DNA of 64,000 nt from CAYNSB01 sp964399625 (GCA_964399625.1 CAYNSB010000012.1:1-64000); one strand, 5' to 3'; counted from the first letter of the stretch, positions 32,017 through 40,301 are shown. Program-made: numbers and translations. The notes: a model not told the origin generated them from the letters alone.

Positions 32017-33027
32017 TCACGGGCAGCCGGCGCGGAAGCTATTCAAGAAGCACGTGAAGTCCGACGCCGTCAGCAGCGGCGCGTCCGTGTTCCCCGTGCA
32101 GTTCGCGTACGAGTCGCCCGCGCGGAACTTGTTCAGGAAGCACGTGAAGTCCGACGCCGTCAGCAGCGGGGCGTCCGTGTTCCCCGTGCAGTTCGCATAG
32201 CACGCCGGCGTCGCGAGCAGATCGATGTTGAACGCGAACGTCGAGCTCACCGTCTGCGACTGCCCGGGCGACAGGTCGAGCGACCACTCGAGCCCAAGCC
32301 CGACATCGCCGGACTTGGTCAGCTGGTTGGTCATGTTGTTGCTGCCGCCGACCAGGAACGTCGAGCGCAGCGTGCTGCCCGTCTGCGCATCGAAGTTGCC
32401 GTTGGTCCCGACGGCGGTGTACACGTAGTCCACGAAGTCGCTCGTCGCGATGTCCGTCTGACGCGCGTGCGTCGCCGCCAGGCCCGCCGCGTCCACCGTG
32501 CACGTGTCATCGCCCGAAGTGGAAGACACATCCGGGTCGATCACGTTGAAAACCTTGAACGTCTTCACCCCGCCGCCGTTGCCGGCGCTCGAGCCGAACG
32601 TCATCGTCTGGTTGATCCGCCCCTGGCCCGCGCCCGGCCCCGCCACCAGCTCGATCACCAGCGTCGCGTCAAACCGCTCGCTGAACGTCTGACCAGAAAC
32701 CCCCGTCCCCGCGTTCGTCCACACCAACTGGACCTTGTTCGTGCCGATGTTCGTCCGCACGTACCCGCCCGGCATGTCGCCGATCGCCGTGTTCTGGTTG
32801 TTGTTGGGCAGACGCACGCTCCAGTACAACGCGCTGAGCACATCGCTCGACCCGTTGATCCCGAGCAGGTTGGCGTTGGGCAGACTGCCGGAGAACACCG
32901 GTGGATTGATCGCCCCCGCCGCGTTGATCGTCAGCGTCAACGGCCCATCCGTCAGCGTGATCGATTGCGCACAGACGCTCCCCGCCACCAGCGCCATGCC
33001 CGCCACCAAGGAAAGACTGCGAATCAT
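32017..33027 (-). CDS. secreted protein anchored by GC-type dockerin repeats
   Basis: A 336-residue exported protein: signal peptide MIRSLSLVAGMALVAGSVCAQ, a beta-rich body of about 250 residues without recognised catalytic residues, and two 30-residue C-terminal repeats (NCTGNTDAPLLTASDFTCFL, then NKFRAG or NSFRAG) ending RAGCP. The repeats have the Asp/Asn-rich calcium-loop character of dockerins; cohesin-like partners are not in this window. Shares the tail, but not the body, with the protein at 8296-9363. GAGAGG lies 9 bases before the ATG. Confidence 0.8.
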   Translation of the reverse strand: MIRSLSLVAGMALVAGSVCAQSITLTDGPLTLTINAAGAINPPVFSGSLPNANLLGINGSSDVLSALYWSVRLPNNNQNTAIGDMPGGYVRTNIGTNKVQLVWTNAGTGVSGQTFSERFDATLVIELVAGPGAGQGRINQTMTFGSSAGNGGGVKTFKVFNVIDPDVSSTSGDDTCTVDAAGLAATHARQTDIATSDFVDYVYTAVGTNGNFDAQTGSTLRSTFLVGGSNNMTNQLTKSGDVGLGLEWSLDLSPGQSQTVSSTFAFNIDLLATPACYANCTGNTDAPLLTASDFTCFLNKFRAGDSYANCTGNTDAPLLTASDFTCFLNSFRAGCP

Positions 33028-33235
33028 GAGTTCATCCTCTCTGTGTCAACCCTCGTGAACTTTCTGGAAACCTGATCCAGCCTTCAAGTTTCCGCGAAAC
33101 TCCGCCCTTCGTCAACGAAATCCCGACCCTTTTTGAAGATCCTCTTTAGGTCCTATAACTTTCAACCCCGCTCGCTCCTGCACCGCCCTCCCTCTCGCTA
33201 GCATCCCCTTCCTTTATCACACACAGGAGCCATCC

Positions 33236-34702
33236 ATGCCCTCCTCCATCACCATGTCCGCTGGCAAGCTCGCCGTCCCCGCCAACCCCATCATCCCCTT
33301 CATCGAAGGCGACGGCACCGGCCCCGATATCTGGCGCGCCTCCGTCCGCGTCATCGACGCCGCCGTCGCCAAGGCCTCACGCGGCGCCTGCAAGATCCAC
33401 TGGCACGAGGTCCTCGCCGGCGAAAAGGCCTTCAACAAGACCGGCAACTGGCTCCCCGACGAAACCATCACCGACTTCAAGAAACACCTCGTCGGCATCA
33501 AGGGACCGCTCACCACGCCCATCGGCGGCGGCATCCGATCCCTCAACGTCGCCCTCCGACAGCTCCTCGATCTCTACGTCTGCCTCCGTCCGGTCCGCTG
33601 GTTCAAGGGCGTCCCATCGCCCGTCAAGCGCCCCCAGGACTGCGACATGATCATCTTCCGCGAGAACACCGAGGACATCTACGCCGGCATCGAGTGGGCC
33701 GCAGGAACCCCAGAATCCCAGAAAATCCTCGACTTCCTCGCCAAAGAGTTCCCCAAGGAGTTCAACAAGATCCGCTTCGGCACACGCGAAAAATCCCTCG
33801 ACTACTTCGCCGCCGCGATGGGCGGCCTCGACAAGGTCAAGAACCTCCCGCTCCCCGTCTCCGTCGGACTGGGCATCAAGCCCGTCAGCAAGTACGGCTC
33901 CCAGCGCCTCGTCTGGGCCGCCATCGAGTACGCCCTCCGCGAGAAACGCAAGTCCGTCACCCTCGTCCACAAGGGCAACATCATGAAGTTCACCGAGGGC
34001 GCCTTCAAGGACTGGGGCTACGAGGTCGCCGTCCAGGCCTTCCGCGCCCAGTGCATCACCGAGCGCGAGTCCTGGATCCTTGGCAACAAAGAATCCAACC
34101 CCGCCCTCACGCCCGAGGCCAACGCCAAAATGATCGACCCCGGCTACGACATGATGACCCCGGACCAGCGCGCCAAGATCGTCAAGGAAGTCGAGTCAAC
34201 CCTCGCCGCCATCTGGTCCACGCACGGCGACGGCAAGTGGAAGAAGCTCCTCCTCATNNNNNNNNNNCAGGTCCTCACCCGCCCCAAGGATTTCGACGTC
34301 ATCGCCTGCATGAACCTCAACGGCGACTACCTCTCCGATGCCCTCGCCGCACAGATCGGCGGCATCGGCATCGCCCCAGGCGCCAACATCAACTACGCCA
34401 CAGGCCACGCCATCTTCGAAGCAACCCACGGCACGGCCCCCAAGTACGCCAATCTCGACCAGGTCAACCCCGGCTCCGTCATCCTCTCGGGCGAGATGAT
34501 GCTCCGCTACATGGGCTCGGGCGGCGAGAAGGCCTGGTCCGACGCCGCGGACCTCATCATCAAGGGCATGGACGGCGCCATCTCCGCCAAGACCGTCACC
34601 TACGACTTCGAACGCTTGATGAAGGCCGAAGGAGACAGTACCGTGAAGAAGGTCAAGTGCTCCGAGTTCGCCGATGCGGTGATCAAGCACATGGGGCAGT
34701 GA
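33236..34702 (+). CDS. icd: NADP-type isocitrate dehydrogenase (interrupted by an assembly gap)
   Basis: Oxidative decarboxylation of isocitrate to 2-oxoglutarate in the citric acid cycle. FIEGDGTGPDIW opens the enzyme; RPVRWFKGVPSPVKRP, FRENTEDIYAGIEW (phosphorylatable-serine region of the E. coli type), HKGNIMKFTEGAFKDWGYE, MNLNGDYLSDALAAQIGGIG and EATHGTAPKYA follow. The N run at 34258-34267 replaces the segment that in E. coli Icd reads about KDVIADAFLQ, including a metal-binding aspartate. Alignment suggests about 7 more residues are missing than the 10 placeholders show, yet the frame is kept. The ATG at 33236 follows AGGAG by 8 bases. Confidence 0.95.
   Translation: MPSSITMSAGKLAVPANPIIPFIEGDGTGPDIWRASVRVIDAAVAKASRGACKIHWHEVLAGEKAFNKTGNWLPDETITDFKKHLVGIKGPLTTPIGGGIRSLNVALRQLLDLYVCLRPVRWFKGVPSPVKRPQDCDMIIFRENTEDIYAGIEWAAGTPESQKILDFLAKEFPKEFNKIRFGTREKSLDYFAAAMGGLDKVKNLPLPVSVGLGIKPVSKYGSQRLVWAAIEYALREKRKSVTLVHKGNIMKFTEGAFKDWGYEVAVQAFRAQCITERESWILGNKESNPALTPEANAKMIDPGYDMMTPDQRAKIVKEVESTLAAIWSTHGDGKWKKLLLXXXXQVLTRPKDFDVIACMNLNGDYLSDALAAQIGGIGIAPGANINYATGHAIFEATHGTAPKYANLDQVNPGSVILSGEMMLRYMGSGGEKAWSDAADLIIKGMDGAISAKTVTYDFERLMKAEGDSTVKKVKCSEFADAVIKHMGQ
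34258..34267. other. assembly gap (10 N) inside icd
   Basis: Ten N. Sequence on both sides belongs to one icd gene in one frame, so the join is right but the gap length is probably a placeholder. Confidence 0.99.
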
Positions 34703-34723
34703 CCTTAAGCGATATAGGATAAC

Positions 34724-35914
34724 TCACTGTACTGCTTTGAGATCGAAAAGATCGTATCGAAACTTCTCTTCGCCCGTTGTTGAATCAACTTCACAATAGG
34801 GATAAAGTATAGCAGTATAATTCTGATTTACGGTAGTTTGTGATTCAAGCAATGAACTAGAAATCACTTTCCCCGTATATCGTTGCTTCGAAGATAAGTC
34901 TCGCAGATCAAAGTATCCAGTTGTTGTATTAATAGCGACAAGCGTACCTATAACGGTGATAGGCTCAACTGAATCGGTTTCGAACTGCGTCAAAACTTGC
35001 AGCGCTCCCGCGACACTGTGGCTTGGAAGGCGAACGGCACCGAACGCGCGTCCAGTTGGGGTTGACCACTCGACAGATATGCCTGCCTTCGCACTCAATA
35101 AGTGCTCAAGCAATAATCTGTATTTGACAGCCGCGCGAATACCAAGTGGTTGGACGGAGGCTCGAAGCAATTCCGGCTCCCCAGACACGTGGAGCAGCCG
35201 CTCAAATTCCTTAAAAGCGTCAGCGATAGGCGTGTCGTCGAAAAGGTTTGGATCCGCAGCTGCCGCGATTTCGATTCCGAACGAACCTTCGAAACTTCCG
35301 ACAGCCATCAAGCGACTCAATTGCAAATCGTCTGAAGAGATTGCTCCTCGAACTGTCGCATGGCCACGCTTTGCTTGATTTATGGCGTCAACGCAATCTT
35401 GTATCGCAGAGAATAGTCTTCCTAGTGGCCGAAGGGGCGCCTCAAACCCTTGATGGCCTTCGAAAGCGAGTGCAGTTCGCGCGAAGAGTCGTCGGACAGA
35501 ACCCGCTAATTCTCGGACGCTCGGTCGCTCATCTTCGACTGTAGGGACATTGGGCAACACCTCGCCATGAACAGGCAGTAAGTCTGGATCGAGCTCTGAA
35601 GGTGATACGAATTCAAACTGCGTGCTCTTAGCGCGAATTCCCAGTCGCATTAATCCCACAAAGCCATCTTCTGGATCCATGAATGCACTGCGAACATCTA
35701 ATTGTTGCTGTTCGAGTGCCTTAAGCCGTCGCTGTGAAATCGGACAAAACAACCACATCTCATCTCGATCTGTTTTGTCCGCCCAAACCACAATGAACAA
35801 AGTGCCTGATCGGTTTCGTGCTGAAAACAGAACGGGAGCATCATAATAAAGATACACAGATCGCAATTCTAGCGTGCCCAACTGAGTGCCTTCCGGTATC
35901 CACGGAATCCTCAT
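34724..35914 (-). CDS. uncharacterised protein, DUF6575-like N-terminus (accessory module gene 2)
   Basis: A 396-residue protein with no signal peptide or membrane helix. Residues 1-90 (WIPEGTQLGTLELRSVYLYY, DAPVLFSARNRSG, LFCPISQRRLKAL, DAFMDP-like region) recall the DUF6575 family, a call from memory and not certain. The middle is helical; residues about 330-396 (VIGTLVAINTTTGYFDLRD ... KFRYDLFDLK) look like a small beta-barrel. GC is about 45-50 percent and codon use unlike neighbours. The start ATG overlaps the stop of the 35911-36318 gene (ATGA), so the two are translationally coupled. It converges with icd, 21 bases away. Likely horizontally acquired; function unknown. Confidence 0.7.
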   Translation of the reverse strand: MRIPWIPEGTQLGTLELRSVYLYYDAPVLFSARNRSGTLFIVVWADKTDRDEMWLFCPISQRRLKALEQQQLDVRSAFMDPEDGFVGLMRLGIRAKSTQFEFVSPSELDPDLLPVHGEVLPNVPTVEDERPSVRELAGSVRRLFARTALAFEGHQGFEAPLRPLGRLFSAIQDCVDAINQAKRGHATVRGAISSDDLQLSRLMAVGSFEGSFGIEIAAAADPNLFDDTPIADAFKEFERLLHVSGEPELLRASVQPLGIRAAVKYRLLLEHLLSAKAGISVEWSTPTGRAFGAVRLPSHSVAGALQVLTQFETDSVEPITVIGTLVAINTTTGYFDLRDLSSKQRYTGKVISSSLLESQTTVNQNYTAILYPYCEVDSTTGEEKFRYDLFDLKAVQ

Positions 35915-36318
35915 TTGGACGACCCCTCGTCGATAATACGAAACAGTAGATGTGGCTGGCAACTAATCGGGTGCCACCAAGTGTAATGTGTGCAATCTGG
36001 TGTACGCGGAGTATGCTTCAATTTGCCGTGTTCTGGCGACAAAGTAGCAGTGGCCAGAAGAGAATTCCGAAATCGTCTTGCGATCTTGCGGAGTTGATTT
36101 GCCCCGTCCTTTGATCTAAAGACTGACAGCCCACAGGCTTCGCAATAACGATGCGGATCATCATTGACGTGGTGTTGAGGATACATATCAACATGAACGC
36201 GAAACGCGCCCGAAGTTAAATCTCTATCATCAACTAGTCGAAACACTGCTCCCGAGGCGTCGGCAGCGTCTTCCGGTGGGCAACCTTCCGGGAAGAATGT
36301 GGACCAAGCCATGATCAT
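35911..36318 (-). CDS. uncharacterised 135-residue protein (accessory module gene 1)
   Basis: Starts MIMAWSTFFPEGCPPEDAAD; GGAG lies 5 bases before the ATG at 36318. Longer in-frame starts run through repeat-rich GC DNA and are not credible. The body has LTSGAFRVHVDMYPQHHVN, CEACG at about residue 60 and later C-THYTWWHPIS-C, so four cysteines and several histidines could bind zinc. Low GC and unbiased codons match the next gene, with which it overlaps by 4 bases. No family is recognised. Together they form a two-gene transcription unit of unknown role, possibly a defence or toxin-type module, but nothing in the sequence proves that. Confidence 0.68.
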   Translation of the reverse strand: MIMAWSTFFPEGCPPEDAADASGAVFRLVDDRDLTSGAFRVHVDMYPQHHVNDDPHRYCEACGLSVFRSKDGANQLRKIARRFRNSLLATATLSPEHGKLKHTPRTPDCTHYTWWHPISCQPHLLFRIIDEGSSK

Positions 36319-36610
36319 CCACTCCAATATCGGGAAATGAAGGGCGGGTACTTCATCGTATGGGGGATACCCGGCACGAGCATGGTGGGCCACCGACCGG
36401 CGGGTAGCACCGACTTCCCGTGCCACCGACCGCTGCCTTAAGCGGTCGGTGCTGAATCGCCCGCGCCCGCGCGGGGGCTTGCCCGAGCTGGGGGAGGGGG
36501 GGCGGCCGCCCCCACAAATCTCCCCCCATCTCCCACCCCCGTGCGCCACTTCCGCGTCGCTACCCCATCACCCTCTTGCACCTCACCGGCCGGGCTCTAG
36601 TCTCACCTCC
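36319..36610. repeat. repeat-rich divergent intergenic region
   Basis: 292 bases. CCACCGACCG occurs at about 36389 and 36423, and a perfect 11-base hairpin (36424-36434 with 36441-36451, loop GCCTTA) follows. From 36462 the sequence is almost pure G/C, including GGGGGCGGCCGCCCCC. No gene is seen. It marks the sharp border between the low-GC module and normal DNA. Confidence 0.55.
36598..36603 (+). promoter_or_regulatory. leaderless-type -10 box for the 36611 gene
   Basis: TAGTCT ends 7 bases before the ATG at 36611. Confidence 0.45.
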
Positions 36611-37474
36611 ATGAACCGAATCGCCGCGCTGGACCGCACCAACGACCACGCAAACCACTCCACAGATGGAGGTGCAACAGAGAAGGCAGGAGCCGTGGGG
36701 GTCTCCCTCTCCATCAACCGCCAGTCGCTTACCGCCTCCCCGGCTGCCGAATCCCGCGTCCCGCCTCCCGCCTCCCACTCCGTGCCTTCGTGCTCCGTGC
36801 CCGATCCAGACTCCCTCCTCACCGACCTCCTCCAGACCACGCTCACACCACTCGAGATCGCCCAGGCGCACGGCCTCACCCTCCGCGCCCTGCTCGACTT
36901 CGTCAATCACCCAACGACCCAGGCCGCCTTCGCCGCCGCCGACGCCATCACCGCCGCCCGCGAACGCGCCATCGCCGCACACGCACGAACCACCGCACTC
37001 ACCACCCTCAACGACCTCGCACGCAGCGACAACGACATCACCCGCCTCCGCGCGGCCATCGCCATCCTCAGACCCTCCCGCCCCACCCGTCCTTCAGAGG
37101 CCGGAGCGGCAGCGACCGCCTCTTCGTGCGTGATTTCACGTCCATCCGCGGATCACACGCCGTCTTGGGCTGCGTGGGGGGTTGCAGGGGGCCCTCCCCC
37201 TGCACCTGCATCGCTGCCTGTCGCTTCACTCCTCCCCCGCCAACAACCGCTCCCACGCCACCGCCGCCGGCCCGCCCCTCTCCGAGAAACTCCCGCTCTG
37301 CGCCCGATGGATCAGCGCCGCGACATCGGCCTCGCTGAACTTCCAGTTCAGCCCGCCATGCCCGGGCCCCCGCACGCGCGCGGCCTTGCGGATCACGTCG
37401 AACGTCTTGGCCGACAACCCGCTCACCTCCAGCAGTTCCTGCTTCGTGAACGTCCGCCCGCCCCCGGCCCCTGA
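36611..37474 (+). CDS. small helical protein, C-terminal part doubtful
   Basis: The frame encodes 287 residues, but only about 1-165 look real. Residues 60-155 (LLTDLLQTTLTPLEIAQAHG, LTLRALLDFVNHP, ARTTALTTLNDLARSDNDIT, LRAAIAILR) form a helix-turn-helix-like, all-helical unit of a kind common in Phycisphaerae (from memory). After about 37090 the frame enters a GAGGCCCAAGCGG-type repeat and then runs antisense through the gene at 37226-37504, so the true end is unclear and the gene may be truncated or frameshifted. Function unknown; nucleic acid binding is possible. Confidence 0.42.
   Translation: MNRIAALDRTNDHANHSTDGGATEKAGAVGVSLSINRQSLTASPAAESRVPPPASHSVPSCSVPDPDSLLTDLLQTTLTPLEIAQAHGLTLRALLDFVNHPTTQAAFAAADAITAARERAIAAHARTTALTTLNDLARSDNDITRLRAAIAILRPSRPTRPSEAGAAATASSCVISRPSADHTPSWAAWGVAGGPPPAPASLPVASLLPRQQPLPRHRRRPAPLRETPALRPMDQRRDIGLAELPVQPAMPGPPHARGLADHVERLGRQPAHLQQFLLRERPPAPGP
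37092..37117 (+). repeat. dispersed GAGGCCCAAGCGG repeat, copy
   Basis: TCAGAGGCCGGAGCGGCAGC variant lying within the doubtful 3' part of the 36611 frame. Confidence 0.55.
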
Positions 37475-37504
37475 CTCGTGATTCAACTGCGATCCGCGTC
37501 CCAT
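37226..37504 (-). CDS. small helix-turn-helix-like protein
   Basis: A 92-residue protein: after a short polar start, FTKQELLEVSGLSAKTFDVI forms a MerR/excisionase-like helix-turn-helix pattern, followed by RKAARVRGPGHGGLNWKFSE (wing-like) and ADVAALIHRA. It may bind DNA as a small regulator. AAGGA precedes the ATG at 37504. It lies 20 bases downstream of the terminator of the lipoprotein gene on the same strand. The opposite strand carries a doubtful open frame; codon pattern and motif content favour this one. Confidence 0.62.
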   Translation of the reverse strand: MGRGSQLNHESGAGGGRTFTKQELLEVSGLSAKTFDVIRKAARVRGPGHGGLNWKFSEADVAALIHRAQSGSFSERGGPAAVAWERLLAGEE

Positions 37505-37523
37505 ACCCCATCCTTCCCTTCCA

Positions 37524-37556
37524 AAAAGCAACGAGCCCGGTCTCCCGGGCCCGTTG
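37524..37556 (-). terminator. intrinsic terminator after the lipoprotein gene
   Basis: CAACGAGCCCGG (37529-37540) pairs with CCGGGCCCGTTG (37545-37556) with one mismatch; the minus strand continues GCTTTTTGG. Confidence 0.85.
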
Positions 37557-37585
37557 TTAATCTCATTTGATCGGCGTTCTGCTGA

Positions 37586-38089
37586 TCACTTGCCGCCGGC
37601 CGGAGCCGCCGCGTCCCACTTCTTCGCAAGGAACTCCTTCGCGGCGCTCTCGAGCGACGTGAACTTGCTCTTGATGCCGTCGAGCAGACCGGCCGCGCCC
37701 TCGGGCTTCGCGTCCTTGAGCTTGGCGATCTCCGCCTTCACGGCGTCCGCGGCCTTGACGACCGCCGCCTTGCCCTCATCAAACGCCTTCTGAGCCGGCG
37801 CGGGCAGACCCGCCGGGGCCTTCGCGTCGGTCACGCTCTTCACGAGAGTCTCGACCTTGGTCGTCCACTCGCCGGCCTGCTTGCCCAGGTCCGGCAGCGC
37901 CGCGGCGGGAACCGCCGGGACCGCGGGCTTGGGAGCCTCCGTCGCCGCAGGCTTGGGCGCCTCGGCGGGCTTGGTCGTCGTCGCGCCGGCGGGCGTCGCG
38001 GGCTTGGCCGGGGCCGGAGCGCTCTTCTCCTCGCAGCCGACCGCGATCAGCGAGCCGGCGACCATCAACGCAGCAACCGTGCGAACCAT
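37586..38089 (-). CDS. Ala/Lys/Pro-rich lipoprotein
   Basis: A 167-residue protein with a lipoprotein signal peptide MVRTVAALMVAGSLIAVGC (lipidated Cys19), a low-complexity Pro/Ala/Lys/Thr linker to about residue 72, and a C-terminal helical domain of about 95 residues (DLGKQAGEWTTKVETLVKSV ... LESAAKEFLAKKW) that may form a helical hairpin or coiled coil. It should sit in the cell envelope. GGAGG is 5 bases before the ATG. No family is recognised. It lies in the zone where strand composition switches. Confidence 0.75.
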   Translation of the reverse strand: MVRTVAALMVAGSLIAVGCEEKSAPAPAKPATPAGATTTKPAEAPKPAATEAPKPAVPAVPAAALPDLGKQAGEWTTKVETLVKSVTDAKAPAGLPAPAQKAFDEGKAAVVKAADAVKAEIAKLKDAKPEGAAGLLDGIKSKFTSLESAAKEFLAKKWDAAAPAGGK

Positions 38090-38296
38090 GAGAACCTCCA
38101 ATTCCAGTAAAAGTGCGTAGCACGAGAACGCGGTCTTAAACCGGACCCCTTGGTTGAACGGGCTGCCGGGCGCGTCTGGCCCCTCCACAGGGCCATTACA
38201 TTGTTAGGGACCACTTCGCCCGCTTTTCAAGCGTGCGCGGGTCCCAGATTGACAGTTCGTGCTCGCGTGTCCGAACACGATCCGTCCGGAACCCAA

Positions 38297-40237
38297 TCAA
38301 TCGCTCTCGCGGACAAGCCCCTCGCGATACGCCTCGACGAGCGCGTCGAGGTCCTCGATGGTGCGGGCGATCTCGCGGCCCAGGTCCGTGTCGCGGACGA
38401 GCCGCGCGGGGCGGCGCTCGCGGACGGTGGTGAGCGTGGGCACGATGTCGGCGCCCTTCTCGATGACGTCCTCGACGCCGGTGAACGGGGCGAGCTCGGC
38501 GAGGTCGATGCGATCGGGCGAGAGGACGAGCGTGTAGCCGCGGTCGCCGTAGGCGGCGCTGAAGGCGCCGTCGATGGTGACGGCGTTGCCGCCGCGCTTG
38601 ACGGGCTTCTCGCCCTTCTCGATCTTGACGGGGACGTGCCCGTTGACGACGAGCACGTCGTCGGCGCAGCCGAACATCGCGCCGATGCGCTTGATGAACG
38701 CGGGGTCGTTCATGAGCTCGAAGTACGGGTTCTTCTTCTCCTTCTGGGCGTCCTTGTCGGCGACGAAGTGGCTCTCGAAGGTGGCGAGCTTGTCCTTGCC
38801 GAAGAGGGGCGAGCGCGGGCCGCCCCAGAGGTACCAGAGCCAGTCGGCGTCGGAGTCGATCCCGATCCAGCGCTTGCGCATGGCGCGCCGGACGACGCTG
38901 CCCAGTGCGTCGAAGAGGTCGCGTCCTGAGCGGGGCTTGGCGTCCACCTCGAGCTCGAGGGGCGCGCCCTTGTCGTCCACGGGAACGCAGGCGTGGAAGA
39001 GGAGGACCTCGTCGCGGGTGGTCCACATGCCGCCGTGACGGACGAGCCACTCCATGTGCTCGCGGAGCCGCTGGGAGTGGACGAAGCTGTGGCGGAGGCG
39101 ATCGACGCAGCGCTGCTCCTGCTTGGAGTAGGCGTAGGGGTCCTTGGGGTCGATGGTGGGGAGGCGCTCGTCGAGCATGGGGTGGAGCTTGCCGTCGATC
39201 TCGACGGCGACGGCGCGTCCGCCCTCCCAGCGGATGCGGTGGAGCAGGCGGCGGTGGTCGAGGTTCCAGTGCGGGTTGCGGGCGATCATCTGCCCTTCGG
39301 CCTTGAACTGGAGGATGCTCACGGCCTTTTGCATGCGGGCGACGTGGACGGGATCGCGGAGTCCCTCGCCCTTGGCGAGGAAGCGCTCGGCGGGGTCGTC
39401 GGCGTAGCACTCCTGCACGAGGCGCTCGAGGGGGAGGCGCGGGATGCCGTAGCCCTCCTCGAGCTGCGCGGCGACGCGGTAGCGGATGCTGAAGCGGAGC
39501 GTGGTGAGCATGCACGCCTCGTGCCCGAGGTGGCTGCCGATCCAGAGCATGTCGTGGTTGCCCCAGATGACGTTGCAGTTGGGCTGGCGGATGAGCGTGT
39601 CCATGACGCGGTCGACGCGCGGGCCGCGATCGCCCACGTCGCCCAGCACGAGCAGTTCCTCGCACGAGAGGTCGCGGATGAGGCGAGCGGCGGCGCGGAC
39701 GGCGCCCCAGTCCTTGTCGAAGCGGGCGAGGCCGGCGATGATCTCGCGGACGTACTCGGGGCGGAGGGCGCTGGCCATTTCCATGAAGAGCTCGCGGAAC
39801 TCGCGGGGGACGAGGCGTTCGAAGCGGTCGCGGCGGTAGCGGACGCGGAGGCGCCGGATGATCTCGAACTGCATGGAGAGGGTCTGGTAGACCCATTGGG
39901 CGCGGCGCCCGCTGGCGACGATCTCGGCGCTGAAGCGGTTGATGGCCTCGCGGGGGTAGTAGAGGACGGCGAGGAAGTGGTCGAGCTCCTCGTCGGGGAG
40001 GCGGTCGCCCAGGACATCATCGACGAGTCGGCGGAGCGCGCCCGAGGCGTTGTGGATGACGTGGCGGAGCTTCTGGTCCTCGCCGTGGATGTCGGAGATG
40101 ACGTGGACGACGCCCGCGGGGAGCGTGAGTTTGGCGCGCAGCGCGGCGGCCTCGGCGATGGCGGCGTCGCTTGTGGGATAGACCGCGGCGAGCGTCCGCA
40201 GGTGGGCGAGGCGCTCGGCCGGTGTGGTTGCCGCCAT
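38297..40237 (-). CDS. fbp: class III fructose-1,6-bisphosphatase
   Basis: A 646-residue gluconeogenic phosphatase of the Firmicutes-type class III, hydrolysing fructose 1,6-bisphosphate. The calcineurin-like metal site is visible: VISDIHGE (Asp49, His51), LVLGDVGDRGPR and VIWGNHDMLW; later VVNGHVPVK and a C-terminal region with DGAFSAAYGDRGYTLV. Length matches the family (about 640-670). GGAGGATCAACC precedes the ATG at 40237, so the start is firm although the frame is open further upstream. Confidence 0.95.
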   Translation of the reverse strand: MAATTPAERLAHLRTLAAVYPTSDAAIAEAAALRAKLTLPAGVVHVISDIHGEDQKLRHVIHNASGALRRLVDDVLGDRLPDEELDHFLAVLYYPREAINRFSAEIVASGRRAQWVYQTLSMQFEIIRRLRVRYRRDRFERLVPREFRELFMEMASALRPEYVREIIAGLARFDKDWGAVRAAARLIRDLSCEELLVLGDVGDRGPRVDRVMDTLIRQPNCNVIWGNHDMLWIGSHLGHEACMLTTLRFSIRYRVAAQLEEGYGIPRLPLERLVQECYADDPAERFLAKGEGLRDPVHVARMQKAVSILQFKAEGQMIARNPHWNLDHRRLLHRIRWEGGRAVAVEIDGKLHPMLDERLPTIDPKDPYAYSKQEQRCVDRLRHSFVHSQRLREHMEWLVRHGGMWTTRDEVLLFHACVPVDDKGAPLELEVDAKPRSGRDLFDALGSVVRRAMRKRWIGIDSDADWLWYLWGGPRSPLFGKDKLATFESHFVADKDAQKEKKNPYFELMNDPAFIKRIGAMFGCADDVLVVNGHVPVKIEKGEKPVKRGGNAVTIDGAFSAAYGDRGYTLVLSPDRIDLAELAPFTGVEDVIEKGADIVPTLTTVRERRPARLVRDTDLGREIARTIEDLDALVEAYREGLVRESD

Positions 40238-40301
40238 GGTTGATCCTCCGCGCGCGGGACGAGGGCGTTCCGCGGGCGTCAGGATAGAACCGGTGCGGGG
40301 A

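Larger units (their letters stand above)
37505..38296. other. strand-composition switch zone (possible replication origin)
   Basis: Left of here the plus strand is C-rich in genes of either direction (hand counts: 6241-6300 has 15 G and 32 C; 16741-16800, a minus-strand gene, 13 G and 26 C). Right of here it is G-rich (39241-39300, minus-strand gene, 27 G and 15 C; 53701-53760 has 32 G and 13 C). A C-rich to G-rich change is what surrounds a bidirectional origin. No clear DnaA boxes, dnaA or dnaN were found, and the 207-base spacer 38090-38296 shows no gene. Confidence 0.45.

Noticed and set aside
33211..33222. DnaA-box-like TTATCACACA
   Set aside because: It lacks one base of the 9-mer TTATnCACA, is single, and lies 5 kb from the strand-composition switch.
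37068..37511. 147-codon minus-strand frame overlapping the helix-turn-helix-like gene
   Set aside because: Different frame with Arg/Gly/Glu-rich composition and no motif; the 37226-37504 frame has both a recognisable motif and a ribosome binding site.
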